In this document: in pieces, positions 1 to 9,624 of the stretch
Numbering within the stretch: the stretch's first letter is position 1
Layout: every line of letters starts with the position of its first letter
Assembly (NCBI GenBank): GCA_900128395.1
Contig: LT649244.1
Span: forward strand, 1-64,000
From: Stramenopiles sp. TOSAG23-2
Taxonomy: Eukaryota > Sar
DNA length: 64,000 nucleotides
Direction: 5' to 3'
Notes under the pieces: model-generated
The model's database searches: none
Told to the model about the DNA's origin: nothing
Seen by the model: the letters and a program-made list of their open reading frames with translations, nothing else
Program-made: the position numbers and the translations under genes

Positions 1-183
1 TCTTTTTTCGTCCCATACACCTCGCTTTGCTCGGTCCGTTGTGTCCCGTTTATTCCATTTACCTATCCAGGTGCTCAGAAATATCAATGATACTAAGGTA
101 CTAAGATATATTGTATATCCGACTATATGATGTACAGTATACTATTTATTGTATTTTATTTACAAAAATTATAATCCGGGTAT

Positions 184-1221
184 ATGTACATGATAGTGCA
201 TATATACTTAGTAGATATGTTGAAATATCAGCCAGTCAAATCCATCCGCCCATTCCATCCACACATATTCAAACGTTTAAATACAAGTAAAGCAAATAAA
301 ATGGCATCCTTCATACCGAATCATCCAAATCAAACCATGCTTGTATCCAACGAGACAACGCAAGGTAATACAACACATTATGATATTGATGATCATGTTG
401 CAGTAGATTTGAACAAAATTAATTTATATGAAATGAACTCTTCATATTACAATAGTAATACTACTACTACTACTACTAATAATAATAATAATAATGAAAA
501 AGATATAATGGCGCAAGGAAAATTAATTAAGGATCGGTTGATAACGAATGGATTTGTTAAATTAGAAAATTTTTTGGACAAAGAAACAGTAAATAATGCT
601 AGGTTAACATTATTACAATATTTAAAGGAAAAGAACATGGTGCAAAATCAGCATGGTATACTATTAACTGGATATAAAGATTTATGCGAAGCTAATGCTT
701 TTAAGAAGTTATTTTGTAATGAAAAAATCCACAATTTATTTGCAAACAGTATATTTAATAATAATAATAATCATAATAGTAACAAGGAGGGGAAGGAGAA
801 AACAATGGTTCAAAATATTGGCGAAAAAGGCATTCGTGTTATTGGAAAAAATGAACAAACATCATTACATACTGATGGATATCGATATAATATTTTATCA
901 CCACATATAATGTATAATGTATGGATACCATTAAATGATATTGATACTATAAAACATGCCCCATTGATATTATGTAATAAATCTCATTTATTAACAACAA
1001 TAAATAATAATAAATACAATGATGGAGGAGGTGGTGATAAGAACTCTGTTGAAGAAAAATGGTATACATCATCAAAATTGAATATGGGAGATATTATAAT
1101 TTTTGATGGATTAATGATTCATGGCTCTTGTATAAATGTTACTGATCAATATCGTCTAAGTTGTGATTATCGATATATTTCAAAATCGTATTACGATAGT
1201 AAGATACGTAATGATATGTGA
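184..1221 (+). CDS. PhyH-superfamily 2-oxoglutarate/Fe(II) dioxygenase
   Basis: Likely a non-haem iron oxygenase of the phytanoyl-CoA dioxygenase superfamily; its substrate cannot be told. Numbering from the first ATG, the catalytic region starts near residue 115 with GFVKLENFLDKE, the usual opening of PhyH proteins. It then shows the iron ligands H229 and D231 in SLHTDGYRY, the distal H313 in LMIHGS, and R324 in YRLSCDYRY, the expected 2-oxoglutarate-binding arginine. The N-terminal 110 residues are low complexity with Thr and Asn runs. The start is uncertain: an in-frame ATG at 301 (MASFIPNHPN) is a good alternative and would remove a hydrophobic stretch. The gene converges on the SH3 membrane-protein gene. 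Family is fairly sure, function is not. Confidence 0.75.
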   Translation: MYMIVHIYLVDMLKYQPVKSIRPFHPHIFKRLNTSKANKMASFIPNHPNQTMLVSNETTQGNTTHYDIDDHVAVDLNKINLYEMNSSYYNSNTTTTTTNNNNNNEKDIMAQGKLIKDRLITNGFVKLENFLDKETVNNARLTLLQYLKEKNMVQNQHGILLTGYKDLCEANAFKKLFCNEKIHNLFANSIFNNNNNHNSNKEGKEKTMVQNIGEKGIRVIGKNEQTSLHTDGYRYNILSPHIMYNVWIPLNDIDTIKHAPLILCNKSHLLTTINNNKYNDGGGGDKNSVEEKWYTSSKLNMGDIIIFDGLMIHGSCINVTDQYRLSCDYRYISKSYYDSKIRNDM

Positions 1222-1813
1222 TTAAGTACGTACAAAGCGTATATGACATACGGAGTATAATATTTTATAAAAATGATATATATATATAAAAGATTCTCGC
1301 ATGGAAGGATAGAAACCTACTTGTGCTTGTGAAGTATTAGTTTGCAGAGGTGTATTAGAGCTTTACTATCTATAGTAGGATAGCATATTATTCTTGCGAT
1401 TGAGTATTGAGCATAATATGATATCATATTACTTAACACGAGAAGTGTAAAATTTTTATAACACTACGATAAAATACCAAATTATTTTATTAATATATAT
1501 AATACATATGAGTAAGAGAAAAACACATATATACGATAGCTCACGAATTGAGAACTCTCGTGATGAGATATATATAAATAATTTCCTATGTTTATACGTA
1601 TGATACCAGTATAATAAATAAGTATTTAAAAATCATTTTTGATTTGAGATGTTAATGAACGGGAGTAAAAGAAATTTAAATATAATATAATGAGTAAGAG
1701 AACATTTTATATATAATATATCTCTCATAAAAATTCTCTCTTACGAACGTATATATATTATAATATTTTTAAAAAATAAAAAAGGATACACACACACACA
1801 CACACACTCATCT
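1222..1813. other. Convergent 3' intergenic region
   Basis: No gene is seen. It lies between two gene ends and is very AT-rich. It holds one copy of a dispersed repeat (1353-1462), TACG-containing words close to the stop of the upstream gene, an imperfect hairpin around 1550-1570, and a CA microsatellite at about 1789-1808 just before the downstream gene's stop. Confidence 0.6.
1353..1462 (+). repeat. Dispersed repeat, copy A
   Basis: This stretch matches 42602-42710 on the same strand. Shared blocks are ATTAGAGCTTTACTAT, then TTATTCTTGCGATTGAG, then ATTACTTAACACGAGAAGTG, with small indels between. Both copies lie 3' of genes. Copy A lacks the inverted arm that copy B has upstream, so it may be a partial copy of a small non-autonomous element. 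Confidence 0.65.
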
Positions 1814-3151
1814 TTATCCATCAATATCAGATTCATCACTTTCAAAATCATCATGACTTGGTGGTAATGGTGGCATGTTTGGTTGCGATTGTGGTGCATT
1901 TACTACATTTTTAATATAAGGATCTATTTCGTCTGACTGGTATGGTTCAGTTCTATTTTTTGGAAATTCACCTTTATTACCATCCATATCACATCCATAA
2001 TACCATTCTCCATTATGTATTTCCTCAAACTTGATTAATAAATCTCCAGATTTAAATGCCAAGTCCCTTTCAGGCCTGAAACCTGCTGCTGAATTTGCAC
2101 CTGGAAAATCATGAATTGCACGTAAATTAGCTTTTGATGCAGCATCTGATTTTTTGCTTCTACGACTTTTTTTATTACTTTTCTTGCTGGCAGTGTTAGG
2201 TAATGGTGTACTTTGTTGTTTAATAATACCGCGTTCTTTTTGTACTTGGCTAATTGTTTTCTTCTTTTTTTTGCCAGAGTTAGATTTTTTCGAAGCAGTT
2301 ATATCCTCTCCTTTCTCCTCTTCTATCTCATCATCCACACGTTTCTTCTTGGATTTTTTGCCTGATGGTACCTGTACATCGTTAATGATATTTTTACCAA
2401 TTAATATTTCTTTAGTGTACAAATTGACACCAAACATTAAACTTAAAATTTCCGTAAAAACAATAATAACCATTACACCAACTGCCCATCTCCAATTTGC
2501 ATCCCCACTGGTGCCTCCAACGCATAATGATATAATAGTCGCAAATAGCCAACATAAATCCGTAACAATTTGAGTTTTAAGAAATGTTTCATCACGCAGA
2601 ATGATTAATTTCTTACTAGTTACAAGTGGGCATCTATCGTATATTGAACAATACATAATTAATTGTATTGCGACTAGAATGCCTAAATATATCCAATAAA
2701 GAATACCAACAGCTAATAAAAAGTTACTTGCTACAATCATGCGATAACAGCTCCCGACCATATCATCGCCATCTGTTGAACACAGCCCTTGTAAAGTAAA
2801 TTCTTCAGATTTAACCGTTGCATTTTCACCAACATCGAGAGTCGTATAACATGTCGTTGTTGTTTTAGTAGTATTTTTAACGTCTTTCCAAGTTTCTGAA
2901 CTTCCCATAAATGAAAATGATGCGCAAGCTAAAAAACATTGTACACATCGTATGATAATGAAATGAAACAATTTAATTCCATCGAAACCAGCCGTATCTA
3001 CTGGGGGCTTTCTCGCAGGTGTTTTTTTCGCTTTCTCTTGTTCTTTTTTACTTGGCGTTTTTGTATTAAATTGCCTATCTCCACTTTCTATATCTGACTC
3101 ACTACCAGAAGAGTCCATATCAACATCTTCATATTCTGATGATGATGACAT
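1814..3151 (-). CDS. Four-TM (MARVEL-like) membrane protein with C-terminal SH3 domain
   Basis: The 445-residue protein has an acidic Ser/Asp N terminus, then four hydrophobic segments at about residues 61-82, 135-167, 190-212 and 221-245, arranged like a MARVEL-type bundle. A Lys/Ser-rich cytosolic linker follows, and an SH3 domain sits at about 345-405 (start LRAIHDFPG, core GDLLIKFEE, then GEWYYGCDMDGNKGEFPKN). The tail is Pro-rich and acidic. Four TM segments plus a C-terminal SH3 is the layout of the fungal osmosensor adaptor Sho1, but I see no proof of homology. It would sit in the plasma membrane or a vesicle membrane and recruit proline-rich partners. SH3 call strong; MARVEL call moderate. 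Confidence 0.75.
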   Translation of the reverse strand: MSSSSEYEDVDMDSSGSESDIESGDRQFNTKTPSKKEQEKAKKTPARKPPVDTAGFDGIKLFHFIIIRCVQCFLACASFSFMGSSETWKDVKNTTKTTTTCYTTLDVGENATVKSEEFTLQGLCSTDGDDMVGSCYRMIVASNFLLAVGILYWIYLGILVAIQLIMYCSIYDRCPLVTSKKLIILRDETFLKTQIVTDLCWLFATIISLCVGGTSGDANWRWAVGVMVIIVFTEILSLMFGVNLYTKEILIGKNIINDVQVPSGKKSKKKRVDDEIEEEKGEDITASKKSNSGKKKKKTISQVQKERGIIKQQSTPLPNTASKKSNKKSRRSKKSDAASKANLRAIHDFPGANSAAGFRPERDLAFKSGDLLIKFEEIHNGEWYYGCDMDGNKGEFPKNRTEPYQSDEIDPYIKNVVNAPQSQPNMPPLPPSHDDFESDESDIDG

Positions 3152-3181
3152 TATTATTATGTATTCTTATTAGTATATGTA

Positions 3182-3213
<32 letters not shown>

Positions 3214-3592
3214 GTGTGTAAGTAATTTCTTCGCTTATCTATTTTAATTATTAAGATACTTCTTTGAATAAGCAATCACTTTAGTATGGTCTCGTTCGTT
3301 AATATATGATGTTTGTAAAAAGATATCAACGTCGTCGTTGTAAAGTGTGTGTGTGGTTCGTAATAACAACAATAGTACTAATATAATAACTGTTGTTTTT
3401 TTTTGCATTGGCTCTCTTCGGCTAATATTACCACAATTTACCAGGTAGCTATAATACAATTACACAATTCTAGAAAACCTTGGAAATGTGGAATTCAACA
3501 CAAAATAACGACATGCGTGCTGGCTGGCTGGTAGGTTAGAGTTAGGGTTAAATATTTTATTCGAAATTATTTTACAATAAATTGAGCGTCGT

Positions 3593-3635
3593 GTGTTCCG
3601 ACTAATTTTACAAGTTGTTGATTTAGTCGGAACAC
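3593..3635. promoter_or_regulatory. Perfect inverted repeat between divergent genes
   Basis: Arms GTGTTCCGACTAA (3593-3605) and TTAGTCGGAACAC (3623-3635) are exact reverse complements with a 17-nt spacer. It is GC-richer than the surroundings. It could be a binding site for a dimeric regulator or a transcript hairpin; its role is unknown. Confidence 0.4.
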
Positions 3636-3856
3636 GGAAGAGTACACACCAGAACACACGAATCTAAATCGACGAATTCTTACATATTAGACTATAATAT
3701 TAATACTGTAATTTTGGAATTATCGCGATACGCGATACGCAACGTGCCAACTGAAAATACCGGTATAGTCTAAGTACTGTACAATCATCAGTGTACAGTA
3801 GAGGCTGTAGCACAGTACATATTAATACTACCACCAGTGGTATACCATCAGGACTA

Positions 3857-4069
3857 TTCTTCTAGAACTATACCAGGTGGGATACAAGTAATTATTTATA
3901 GGATAATAATGAATTGCCGTGTGCCAGTGTGCACTACTTGTGACTCGTACAGTATAGATAGAATAGAGGCTGTTCTTCTAGACTAGAACTATACCAGGTA
4001 CCAGGTGGGATACAAGTAATTATTTATAGGATAATAATTTCATAATGAATTGCCGTGTGCACACTTGTG
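3857..4069. repeat. Diverged direct repeat, spacing about 116-120 bp
   Basis: Copy 1 (about 3857-3943) and copy 2 (3973-4069) share TTCTTCTAGA, CTATACCAGGTGGGATACAA, ATTATTTATAGGATAATAA and GAATTGCCGTGTGC. Copy 2 has small internal duplications (CTAGA twice, CCAGGTA twice, an added TTTCATAA), typical of replication slippage after the main duplication. Confidence 0.7.
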
Positions 4070-4391
4070 TCCCAGAGTGTGTGTATATCTACATACATAT
4101 AATACACACTGGAAATGAATAAAGTACATGTACATATTGAACAAGATAGAGAACAAGATATTGTCAGAAATAAGAGACTAAACAAAGTTAGGTAAATACA
4201 CAGCACCACACACACGCTCACACACGAACATACATATATAATATATACATGCTGCCGCTCGTGAATGACTGTGTGTAGATTCTTTAACATTATAAAATTT
4301 TGAGATATTTCCTTTTTTCGTCATTTGTTGTTATTTAAAGAAAAAAAATAATAATAATTTTGAGACTTAAACATATATATATATATATATA

Positions 4392-6191
4392 ATGGATAAC
4401 ACTACTTTGTCCCGTATAGCAAGCGAGAATGAACTTGTTAAAGTAATATACATCAACAAATTTCGAAGTCAATATTTAAGAAATAATCGTGGCCAAGGTA
4501 GGAAAAACTTGCGATGTTTCCCTAAATGTAGTGATAAATCGCACGTAGAGCGTGGATTTTGTGGAAATAGCTTACAAATAGCCGTTGTTGGCCATGGCAT
4601 AACTCCAGAGGACCGCGTATTTACGCAAATTGTTTCAGAATCGTCCACTCACCATTTAGAAAAACCCACCGAGGGTGGCCCGATCACGTTTCCACCACCT
4701 AGCTGCGTCGAAGAGCTTGAAGTCAAAATACGCTTATACGAGCTGTACAAAGGTACTAGTTTAACGCAATATACTGACCATGTATATGCTAACGATTATT
4801 TATGTCCAAGACGTTTATATGAAGGTCACTTGAATACATGTAAAAATGGAAAAGTATCGCTAAATCCAAAAGGTCAAGTGCAATTTACTGTATCTCCTAA
4901 AAGCTGGAGCTATGCATGGACGTCAAATAAGCACACGCACAAGCAAAGACATACAGTACGTGCATATTTTATGAAATTCTTAGGATATGACGATGACAAT
5001 ATTCGTATATTTAAATGTTTAGGTGTTGTTGATTCTGATCCATTTCAAGTTAGCAGCAGCAAAGGTGCACAATTAAGCCGTATATTAAATCGTCGAAACA
5101 AGAAGTTTTTAACAGCCGCGAAAGCCATGCAACAAACGTTTGAAAGATCTCAAGTAAATGCTGGAATGATCAATAATGTAACCGCGAGTGTTAGTGGCAC
5201 AACAGCAGATGCGTCTGCTACGGAATCTTTATTAGCCTTGACAAATGGTTTAGTTAATTTGGATGAGGAGCCATCGTATGCGAATTTACCAAAACGCCAT
5301 ACATTCACTGGAAACGTGAACAATTATAAAGGCATACCAGATATGAAGAATAAAACAATTGTTGCGAATAATCGAAGTCATTTGAAAGCTGCTAAAAGCA
5401 GAAAGAGATCCGTAAAAGGGTATGGTTCATTGAGTCATAAAAGAGCACGGATGGCTAAACCAGGCACGGTGCATCAAGGGGCAGGTGCTAAAAGAAAATC
5501 AAAAAAAGAAATTGCTGAATTTGAAGCGTTGCAATTGCTTACTGATGCAATTAAATCATTTGGCGACGGGGATAAATTAGCAAATGGCTATGGCAGAAAC
5601 AATGTTGCGCGACTTGGTACCCAGCAACAACAAATACAGCAGCAACAGCAACAAATATATCATCAACAACAGCAATTAGCTATGATGAATGGAATGAACC
5701 CGAACCTAGCATTACCTATGCCTAATGTTTGGAATGGAAATGGTTTAAACAATATGACGAACAATTCTGCTATGCAAATGAATCTGGTGCAATCTCAAGC
5801 GGGACTACCAGGTGTAATGCCATATCAGAACTATGTACCACAATATGGATCTGGATTACACCATCCAGGTCTCATTCAGCAGCAGATTCCTGGAAACCTT
5901 ATGCCGGGATATGTCACATTAAATGGCTATAAAGCTATACCAAATATGGTCCGCGGGATGACATCGTTAGAACAACACTCGTTGCAGCAACAACAGCAAC
6001 AGCAACAAGAGCCACAGCAACCTCAAACACAACAACAAATACTAAAAGGATTACAAGCTCAAGGATTTGCTGAAAGCCTTGATCAAAAAAGAAAACGAAA
6101 TGCCGGTGATACTGTAAGTGGTATGAAATTTCCCACAAACAACAATGCTACCGTCATTACTGCCAAAGTTGTTGGCGGTGGACCACAATAA
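4392..6191 (+). CDS. Gln-rich nuclear protein with Cys/His N-terminal domain, putative transcription regulator
   Basis: The family is not recognised. Residues 25-250 form a folded-looking region with CFPKCSDKSHVERGFCGN, a paired-Cys/His motif, then alternating strands ending in VRAYFMKFLGYDDDNIRIF and GVVDSDPFQVSSSK. Basic clusters follow (KSRKRS near 335-345, KRARMAK, AKRKSKK), good nuclear localisation signals. The C-terminal half is disordered, with polyGln near 415-435 and 535-555 and Met/Asn/Pro-rich stretches like an activation domain. Together these suggest a sequence-specific nuclear regulator, by inference only. The ATG follows a TA-repeat leader and no upstream in-frame ATG was seen. 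Confidence 0.6.
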   Translation: MDNTTLSRIASENELVKVIYINKFRSQYLRNNRGQGRKNLRCFPKCSDKSHVERGFCGNSLQIAVVGHGITPEDRVFTQIVSESSTHHLEKPTEGGPITFPPPSCVEELEVKIRLYELYKGTSLTQYTDHVYANDYLCPRRLYEGHLNTCKNGKVSLNPKGQVQFTVSPKSWSYAWTSNKHTHKQRHTVRAYFMKFLGYDDDNIRIFKCLGVVDSDPFQVSSSKGAQLSRILNRRNKKFLTAAKAMQQTFERSQVNAGMINNVTASVSGTTADASATESLLALTNGLVNLDEEPSYANLPKRHTFTGNVNNYKGIPDMKNKTIVANNRSHLKAAKSRKRSVKGYGSLSHKRARMAKPGTVHQGAGAKRKSKKEIAEFEALQLLTDAIKSFGDGDKLANGYGRNNVARLGTQQQQIQQQQQQIYHQQQQLAMMNGMNPNLALPMPNVWNGNGLNNMTNNSAMQMNLVQSQAGLPGVMPYQNYVPQYGSGLHHPGLIQQQIPGNLMPGYVTLNGYKAIPNMVRGMTSLEQHSLQQQQQQQQEPQQPQTQQQILKGLQAQGFAESLDQKRKRNAGDTVSGMKFPTNNNATVITAKVVGGGPQ

Positions 6192-6936
6192 TAACTTTTC
6201 CTTTCCCACAAAAACATTAAATACCAATTTGTGGAGAATAAATTTAGAAACCATGCATATATGTACATGAAAATAAATTAATAATTCGACTGAATACCTT
6301 AGTATATGAAATTGTTTTGAATAATTTAACTGAATACTTGGTACCATAATACATTAAAAAGAAAAATGCAGACCTAATTTTTCAATTTGAAAACAGAACC
6401 ATACATGTAAAAAATTTTTGAAACCCAGCTTACTTGAAGATGTAAACATAATTTTCGTCGTAACAAGAAAATGAAAAAAAATATTTTAAAATATTATATA
6501 AAAAATATTAATATTACATTTTATAAAATATATTTAAATGATATATAAAATATTTATAAAAAATACATTAAAATATACGCACAATACATATCATCATAAT
6601 TATATGTTTGATTGGATGCGTGCAAAGTTTTTATAGATAGATAAGATAAAGAAAAATAATACAACAGAAAGATTAGAGTGTATATATAAATTAAAAAAAC
6701 AAATCTCAAGTGTTCTTCAGTGTATGATATTTGATTGGATGCGTGCAAAGTTTTTATAGATAGATAAGATAAAGAAAAATAATACAACAGAAAGATTAGA
6801 GTGTATATATAAATTAAAAAAACAAATCTCAAGTGTTCTTCAGTGTATGATACCAGCATATGTGTTGTGATACTTTAATATAAATTATCATTACAAAAAA
6901 TACCCTATTCCCTTATATATTACAAATGGTCTCTCT
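6192..6936. other. Convergent 3' intergenic region
   Basis: AT-rich sequence between two gene ends, with no supportable gene. It includes the exact 123-bp tandem duplication at 6607-6852. Apparent ORFs here are products of the duplication. Confidence 0.6.
6607..6852. repeat. Exact tandem duplication, 123 bp x 2
   Basis: Unit 1 is 6607-6729 and unit 2 is 6730-6852, both starting TTTGATTGGATGCGTGC and ending CTTCAGTGTATGATA. I find no mismatch. The period is a multiple of three, so an antisense ORF runs through both copies without being a gene. Confidence 0.9.
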
Positions 6937-7542
6937 TTAACATCTACGATCACCTGATTTTTTCAATCGTAAGTCTAATAATTCTTCTCTCGATAACTGT
7001 TTATTACCTTTTGAACTGTAGAATCTGTTTCCAGTCGCCGATTCAATTGTTTTTAAACGCTTTCTTTCTCTTTCAATCGCTTCTTCCTTTTTCGTTTTCT
7101 TAGGTTTCAATTGACTGATGCAAAAATATTTCAAATATTCAGTAATATTATCAGAAAACTCACTTGATATCGATAAATTTGTATCTGATAATATAAAACG
7201 GACAATCTTCACTTCTTCTTTTTTGGTGTTTGGGCTAATGATTCCTATTATATCACCAACTTTAATTTCTGTAGAAAACTTTGTATTAGCTCCTGTAACA
7301 GTAGTACCTGATACAATTATATTCCCACTTCCATTAATTTTTTTCAACTCTATTTGTTTATCATTATTATCATTCATTATTGGCTTCTCATTGTCAATAA
7401 CATCTTTGCGTTTCTTATTAAATTTCTTTTTCTTCTTTTTCTTCTTTTTCTTCTTTTCATTATTATTTAATGTTACTCCATTTTTTAAAGTCAATTTAGT
7501 TTTCTTCACATTTACATTCATGGCCTTTCGTGTTTTATGCAA
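6937..7542 (-). CDS. Small Lys-rich protein with beta-strand repeat module
   Basis: The 201-residue protein starts at MHKTRK (a second Met is eight codons in), with a run of about 11 lysines near residues 30-40 giving a nuclear or nucleolar character. Residues 72-145 (GSGNIIVSGTTVTGANTKF, VGDIIGIISPN, VKIVRFILSDTNLSISSEF) read as a small all-beta module of the VSGTTVTGxGTxF...VGDxI type that I have seen in varied phage and protist proteins. The basic C terminus is helical with ERERKRL and SREELLDLRLKK. Function is unknown. The start region lies inside the 140-bp duplication at 7528-7807. Confidence 0.6.
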   Translation of the reverse strand: MHKTRKAMNVNVKKTKLTLKNGVTLNNNEKKKKKKKKKKKFNKKRKDVIDNEKPIMNDNNDKQIELKKINGSGNIIVSGTTVTGANTKFSTEIKVGDIIGIISPNTKKEEVKIVRFILSDTNLSISSEFSDNITEYLKYFCISQLKPKKTKKEEAIERERKRLKTIESATGNRFYSSKGNKQLSREELLDLRLKKSGDRRC

Positions 7543-7807
7543 TTGTGTATTGTGTATAGAATATAATATATATAGCTATGCCCAGGCAACCAATTATAAT
7601 ACATCCTTGTGAATTTACTAATTATCAATATTTTGTGATTTTTACTATATATAATTCTAATAATTAGTCGTGTTTTATGCAATTGTGTATTGTGTATAGA
7701 ATATAATATATATAGCTATGCCCAGGTAACCAATAATTATACATCCTTGTGAATTTACTAATTATCAATATTTTGTGATTTTTACTATATATAATTCTAA
7801 TAATTAG
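7528..7807. repeat. Tandem duplication (140 bp x 2) covering a gene's 5' flank
   Basis: Unit 1 (7528-7667) contains the first codons and leader of the minus-strand Lys-rich protein gene; unit 2 (7668-7807) repeats it with about three substitutions (for example CCCAGGCAACC versus CCCAGGTAACC). A second copy of the start region, GTGTTTTATGCAATTG, therefore lies upstream. Confidence 0.85.
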
Positions 7808-8446
7808 TCGTCTATCAAATATCTTTGGGATGGGAATGAATTTTTTGTGTTTGTTTTTTTGCTGGTTTTGATTCTTAGTGCATTTTCAAAGTGGCAAGTT
7901 TATTTAAGTACTACTTGAGTATACTAAATTATGCATATTTGGTTGAGAGGTATTGGGTATTACAAACAAATCGGATATTCTTAATATTTTCATCAAAAAT
8001 CTATTGGTTATGCATTTTCAAAGTGGCAAGTTTATTTAAGTACTACTTGAGTATACTAAATTATGCATATTTGGTTGAGAGGTATTGGGTATTACAAACA
8101 AATCGGATATTCTTAATATTTTCATCAAAAATCTATTGGTTATTTTTGGATTTTTTGTAATATCCAATACCTCTCTATCAAATATACATACTCATATATT
8201 ATTATACTAAATCATTACTTAAATTAACTGTCATTTTTGCAACGTAGTATTAAGGTTAAAATGATGATGAAACCATTTCTTCCAAAAATAAAAAAATCAA
8301 ACTTTCGAAGAAATAATCGTTTTGAATGAAAGATGTGTGACTAAATACAAAAATAGAAAAGACAAATAACTGTAACAAACACAACAAGAACAAAAGAAGA
8401 CACACAAAAAAGTAATTACAATAAATCACAAAGAGAAAGAAAACAA
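7543..8446. other. Divergent 5' intergenic region
   Basis: No gene is seen. It holds most of the 140-bp duplication and the 132-bp duplication at 7879-8142, leaving only about 300 bp of unique AT-rich sequence before the ankyrin gene. Confidence 0.6.
7879..8142. repeat. Exact tandem duplication, 132 bp x 2
   Basis: Unit 1 is 7879-8010 and unit 2 is 8011-8142, starting TGCATTTTCAAAGTGGC and ending AATCTATTGGTTA. The length is a multiple of three, which creates an apparent repeated ORF that I do not regard as coding. Confidence 0.9.
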
Positions 8447-9541
8447 ATGAGTGGGGATGGAGATCAAGCATTATGGCGTGCCGCATTTAAAGGCGATGCA
8501 AAAGCATTGATACATGCATTGGTTGATGGTAAAAAATTACGTTGTGTTGGTGGAAAACAATATTCACCAGCAATGTCGATTGGAGGAACATCGCAGCATG
8601 TACGCGGTTATGGATTTGAAAAGCATCAACATCATCACAGCCATGACAAAGAATCACCTCCTGTTATCCATACAACCACATCAAAATCTGTTTTAAACCA
8701 TGCAGATAGACAACATATAACATTGCGTACGCGTATGCATCCTAATCCTGATGCAGCATTACAATTTCAATATTTAAAAACTTACAATAGTACAATTGCA
8801 AAAAAACATCATGATTTAACAGTAGCTTCAACATTTGGAAAATATGAAAGATGGGATGAATTGGGATATGATATTGTTGATGAGAAATTTCAACATTCAT
8901 ATACAAGAGATTATGTATATCCTGGAAAAAACGGCCGGACAGCACTGCACATAGCTAAAAATCATAAAATTATTGAAATATTATTAGAAGCTGGTTGGTC
9001 CCCGAATATGCCAGATCATGATGGGAATACACCGGGTCATTTACATATATATGCAGACCCAGAAACTTCCGAAATCTTAGTTCCTGCATGTTTAATTGCG
9101 TATGGATGTGATATGAAGTTGAAAAATTACGATGGAGAACGACCCATGCAATATTTCGAAAGCAAAAATGAAAAGAAAGATACAGCGAAACAATCAAAAC
9201 AATGGACTCGAGAATATAAAAAATGGATACATAATAAATCAAAATATCCCAAACCGCAAACAGATGCGGTTTATAAAAGCGCATTGCCAAAAAAAGATTA
9301 TTTAGATAGAAAAAAACCTACTCATCGTCATGTTCATGAAGTTGTGCATGAACACGAAGATGAATATGGCATGGCAGCACTAGTTGAATTTGAAGATTTA
9401 ATGGGTGCAAGGCATCATGGCGAGATTGTTGATGTAGACGAAGATACAAAAGAATATACAATACAATATAAAAATGATGGTTATGACATAGAAACGAAAG
9501 TACATTTTAAAGACGTATTAGGTCATTCAGATGCATACTGA
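8447..9541 (+). CDS. Ankyrin-repeat protein with C-terminal Tudor-like domain
   Basis: A degenerate ankyrin-type helix pair opens the protein (ALWRAAFKGDAKALIHALVDG). A His-rich low-complexity stretch follows near residues 60-70. Clear ankyrin repeats are at about 160-240: NGRTALHIAKNHKIIEILLEAG, a second starting DHDGNTPGHLHIY, and a third with YDGERPMQYFE. The C terminus (about 307-364: AALVEFEDLMGARHHGEIV, then DTKEYTIQYKNDGYD) looks like a small Tudor/SH3-like barrel. It is probably a cytosolic or cytoskeletal scaffold with unknown partners. Its 3' end is only 83 bp from the convergent NhaA-fusion gene. Confidence 0.75.
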   Translation: MSGDGDQALWRAAFKGDAKALIHALVDGKKLRCVGGKQYSPAMSIGGTSQHVRGYGFEKHQHHHSHDKESPPVIHTTTSKSVLNHADRQHITLRTRMHPNPDAALQFQYLKTYNSTIAKKHHDLTVASTFGKYERWDELGYDIVDEKFQHSYTRDYVYPGKNGRTALHIAKNHKIIEILLEAGWSPNMPDHDGNTPGHLHIYADPETSEILVPACLIAYGCDMKLKNYDGERPMQYFESKNEKKDTAKQSKQWTREYKKWIHNKSKYPKPQTDAVYKSALPKKDYLDRKKPTHRHVHEVVHEHEDEYGMAALVEFEDLMGARHHGEIVDVDEDTKEYTIQYKNDGYDIETKVHFKDVLGHSDAY

Positions 9542-9586
9542 TTTAACGTACTGATATATACATGTGTACGAACTTCTGGGTGTAGT

Positions 9587-9611
9587 ACTTCGTCGGTGTG
9601 TGGTACGAAGT
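9587..9611. terminator. CG-centred hairpin between two convergent gene ends
   Basis: ACTTCGT (9587-9593) and ACGAAGT (9605-9611) are inverted around an 11-nt loop, within the 83 bp separating two stop codons. Similar TACGAAGT words appear near other gene ends, so a 3'-end processing or termination role is inferred. Confidence 0.35.
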
Positions 9612-9624
9612 TCCGTAATATTTT

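Larger units (their letters stand above)
3152..4391. other. Divergent 5' intergenic region
   Basis: It separates two divergently transcribed genes. No convincing ORF. It contains a perfect 13-bp inverted repeat (3593-3635), a diverged direct repeat (3857-4069), several CCAGGTGG and CTGGCTGG words, a short TTAGGG-like stretch near 3535-3550, and TG/CA microsatellites. An alternating TA run abuts the ATG at 4392. Confidence 0.6.

Noticed and set aside
447-638. Minus-strand ORF over a TACTAC/AATAAT stretch
   Set aside because: Antisense of Thr/Asn codon runs in the oxygenase gene; product is low-complexity Leu/Val.
3530-3552. Telomere-like GTTAGAGTTAGGGTTAAA
   Set aside because: Only about two imperfect units, in the middle of a gene-dense window; no telomeric array.
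6554-6859. Minus-strand repeated hydrophobic ORF
   Set aside because: Created by the 123-bp (41-codon) duplication in a convergent intergenic region.
7891-8160. Plus-strand ORF with two identical 44-residue repeats
   Set aside because: The repeat is the 132-bp DNA duplication (44 codons); hydrophobic, no sign of selection on protein.
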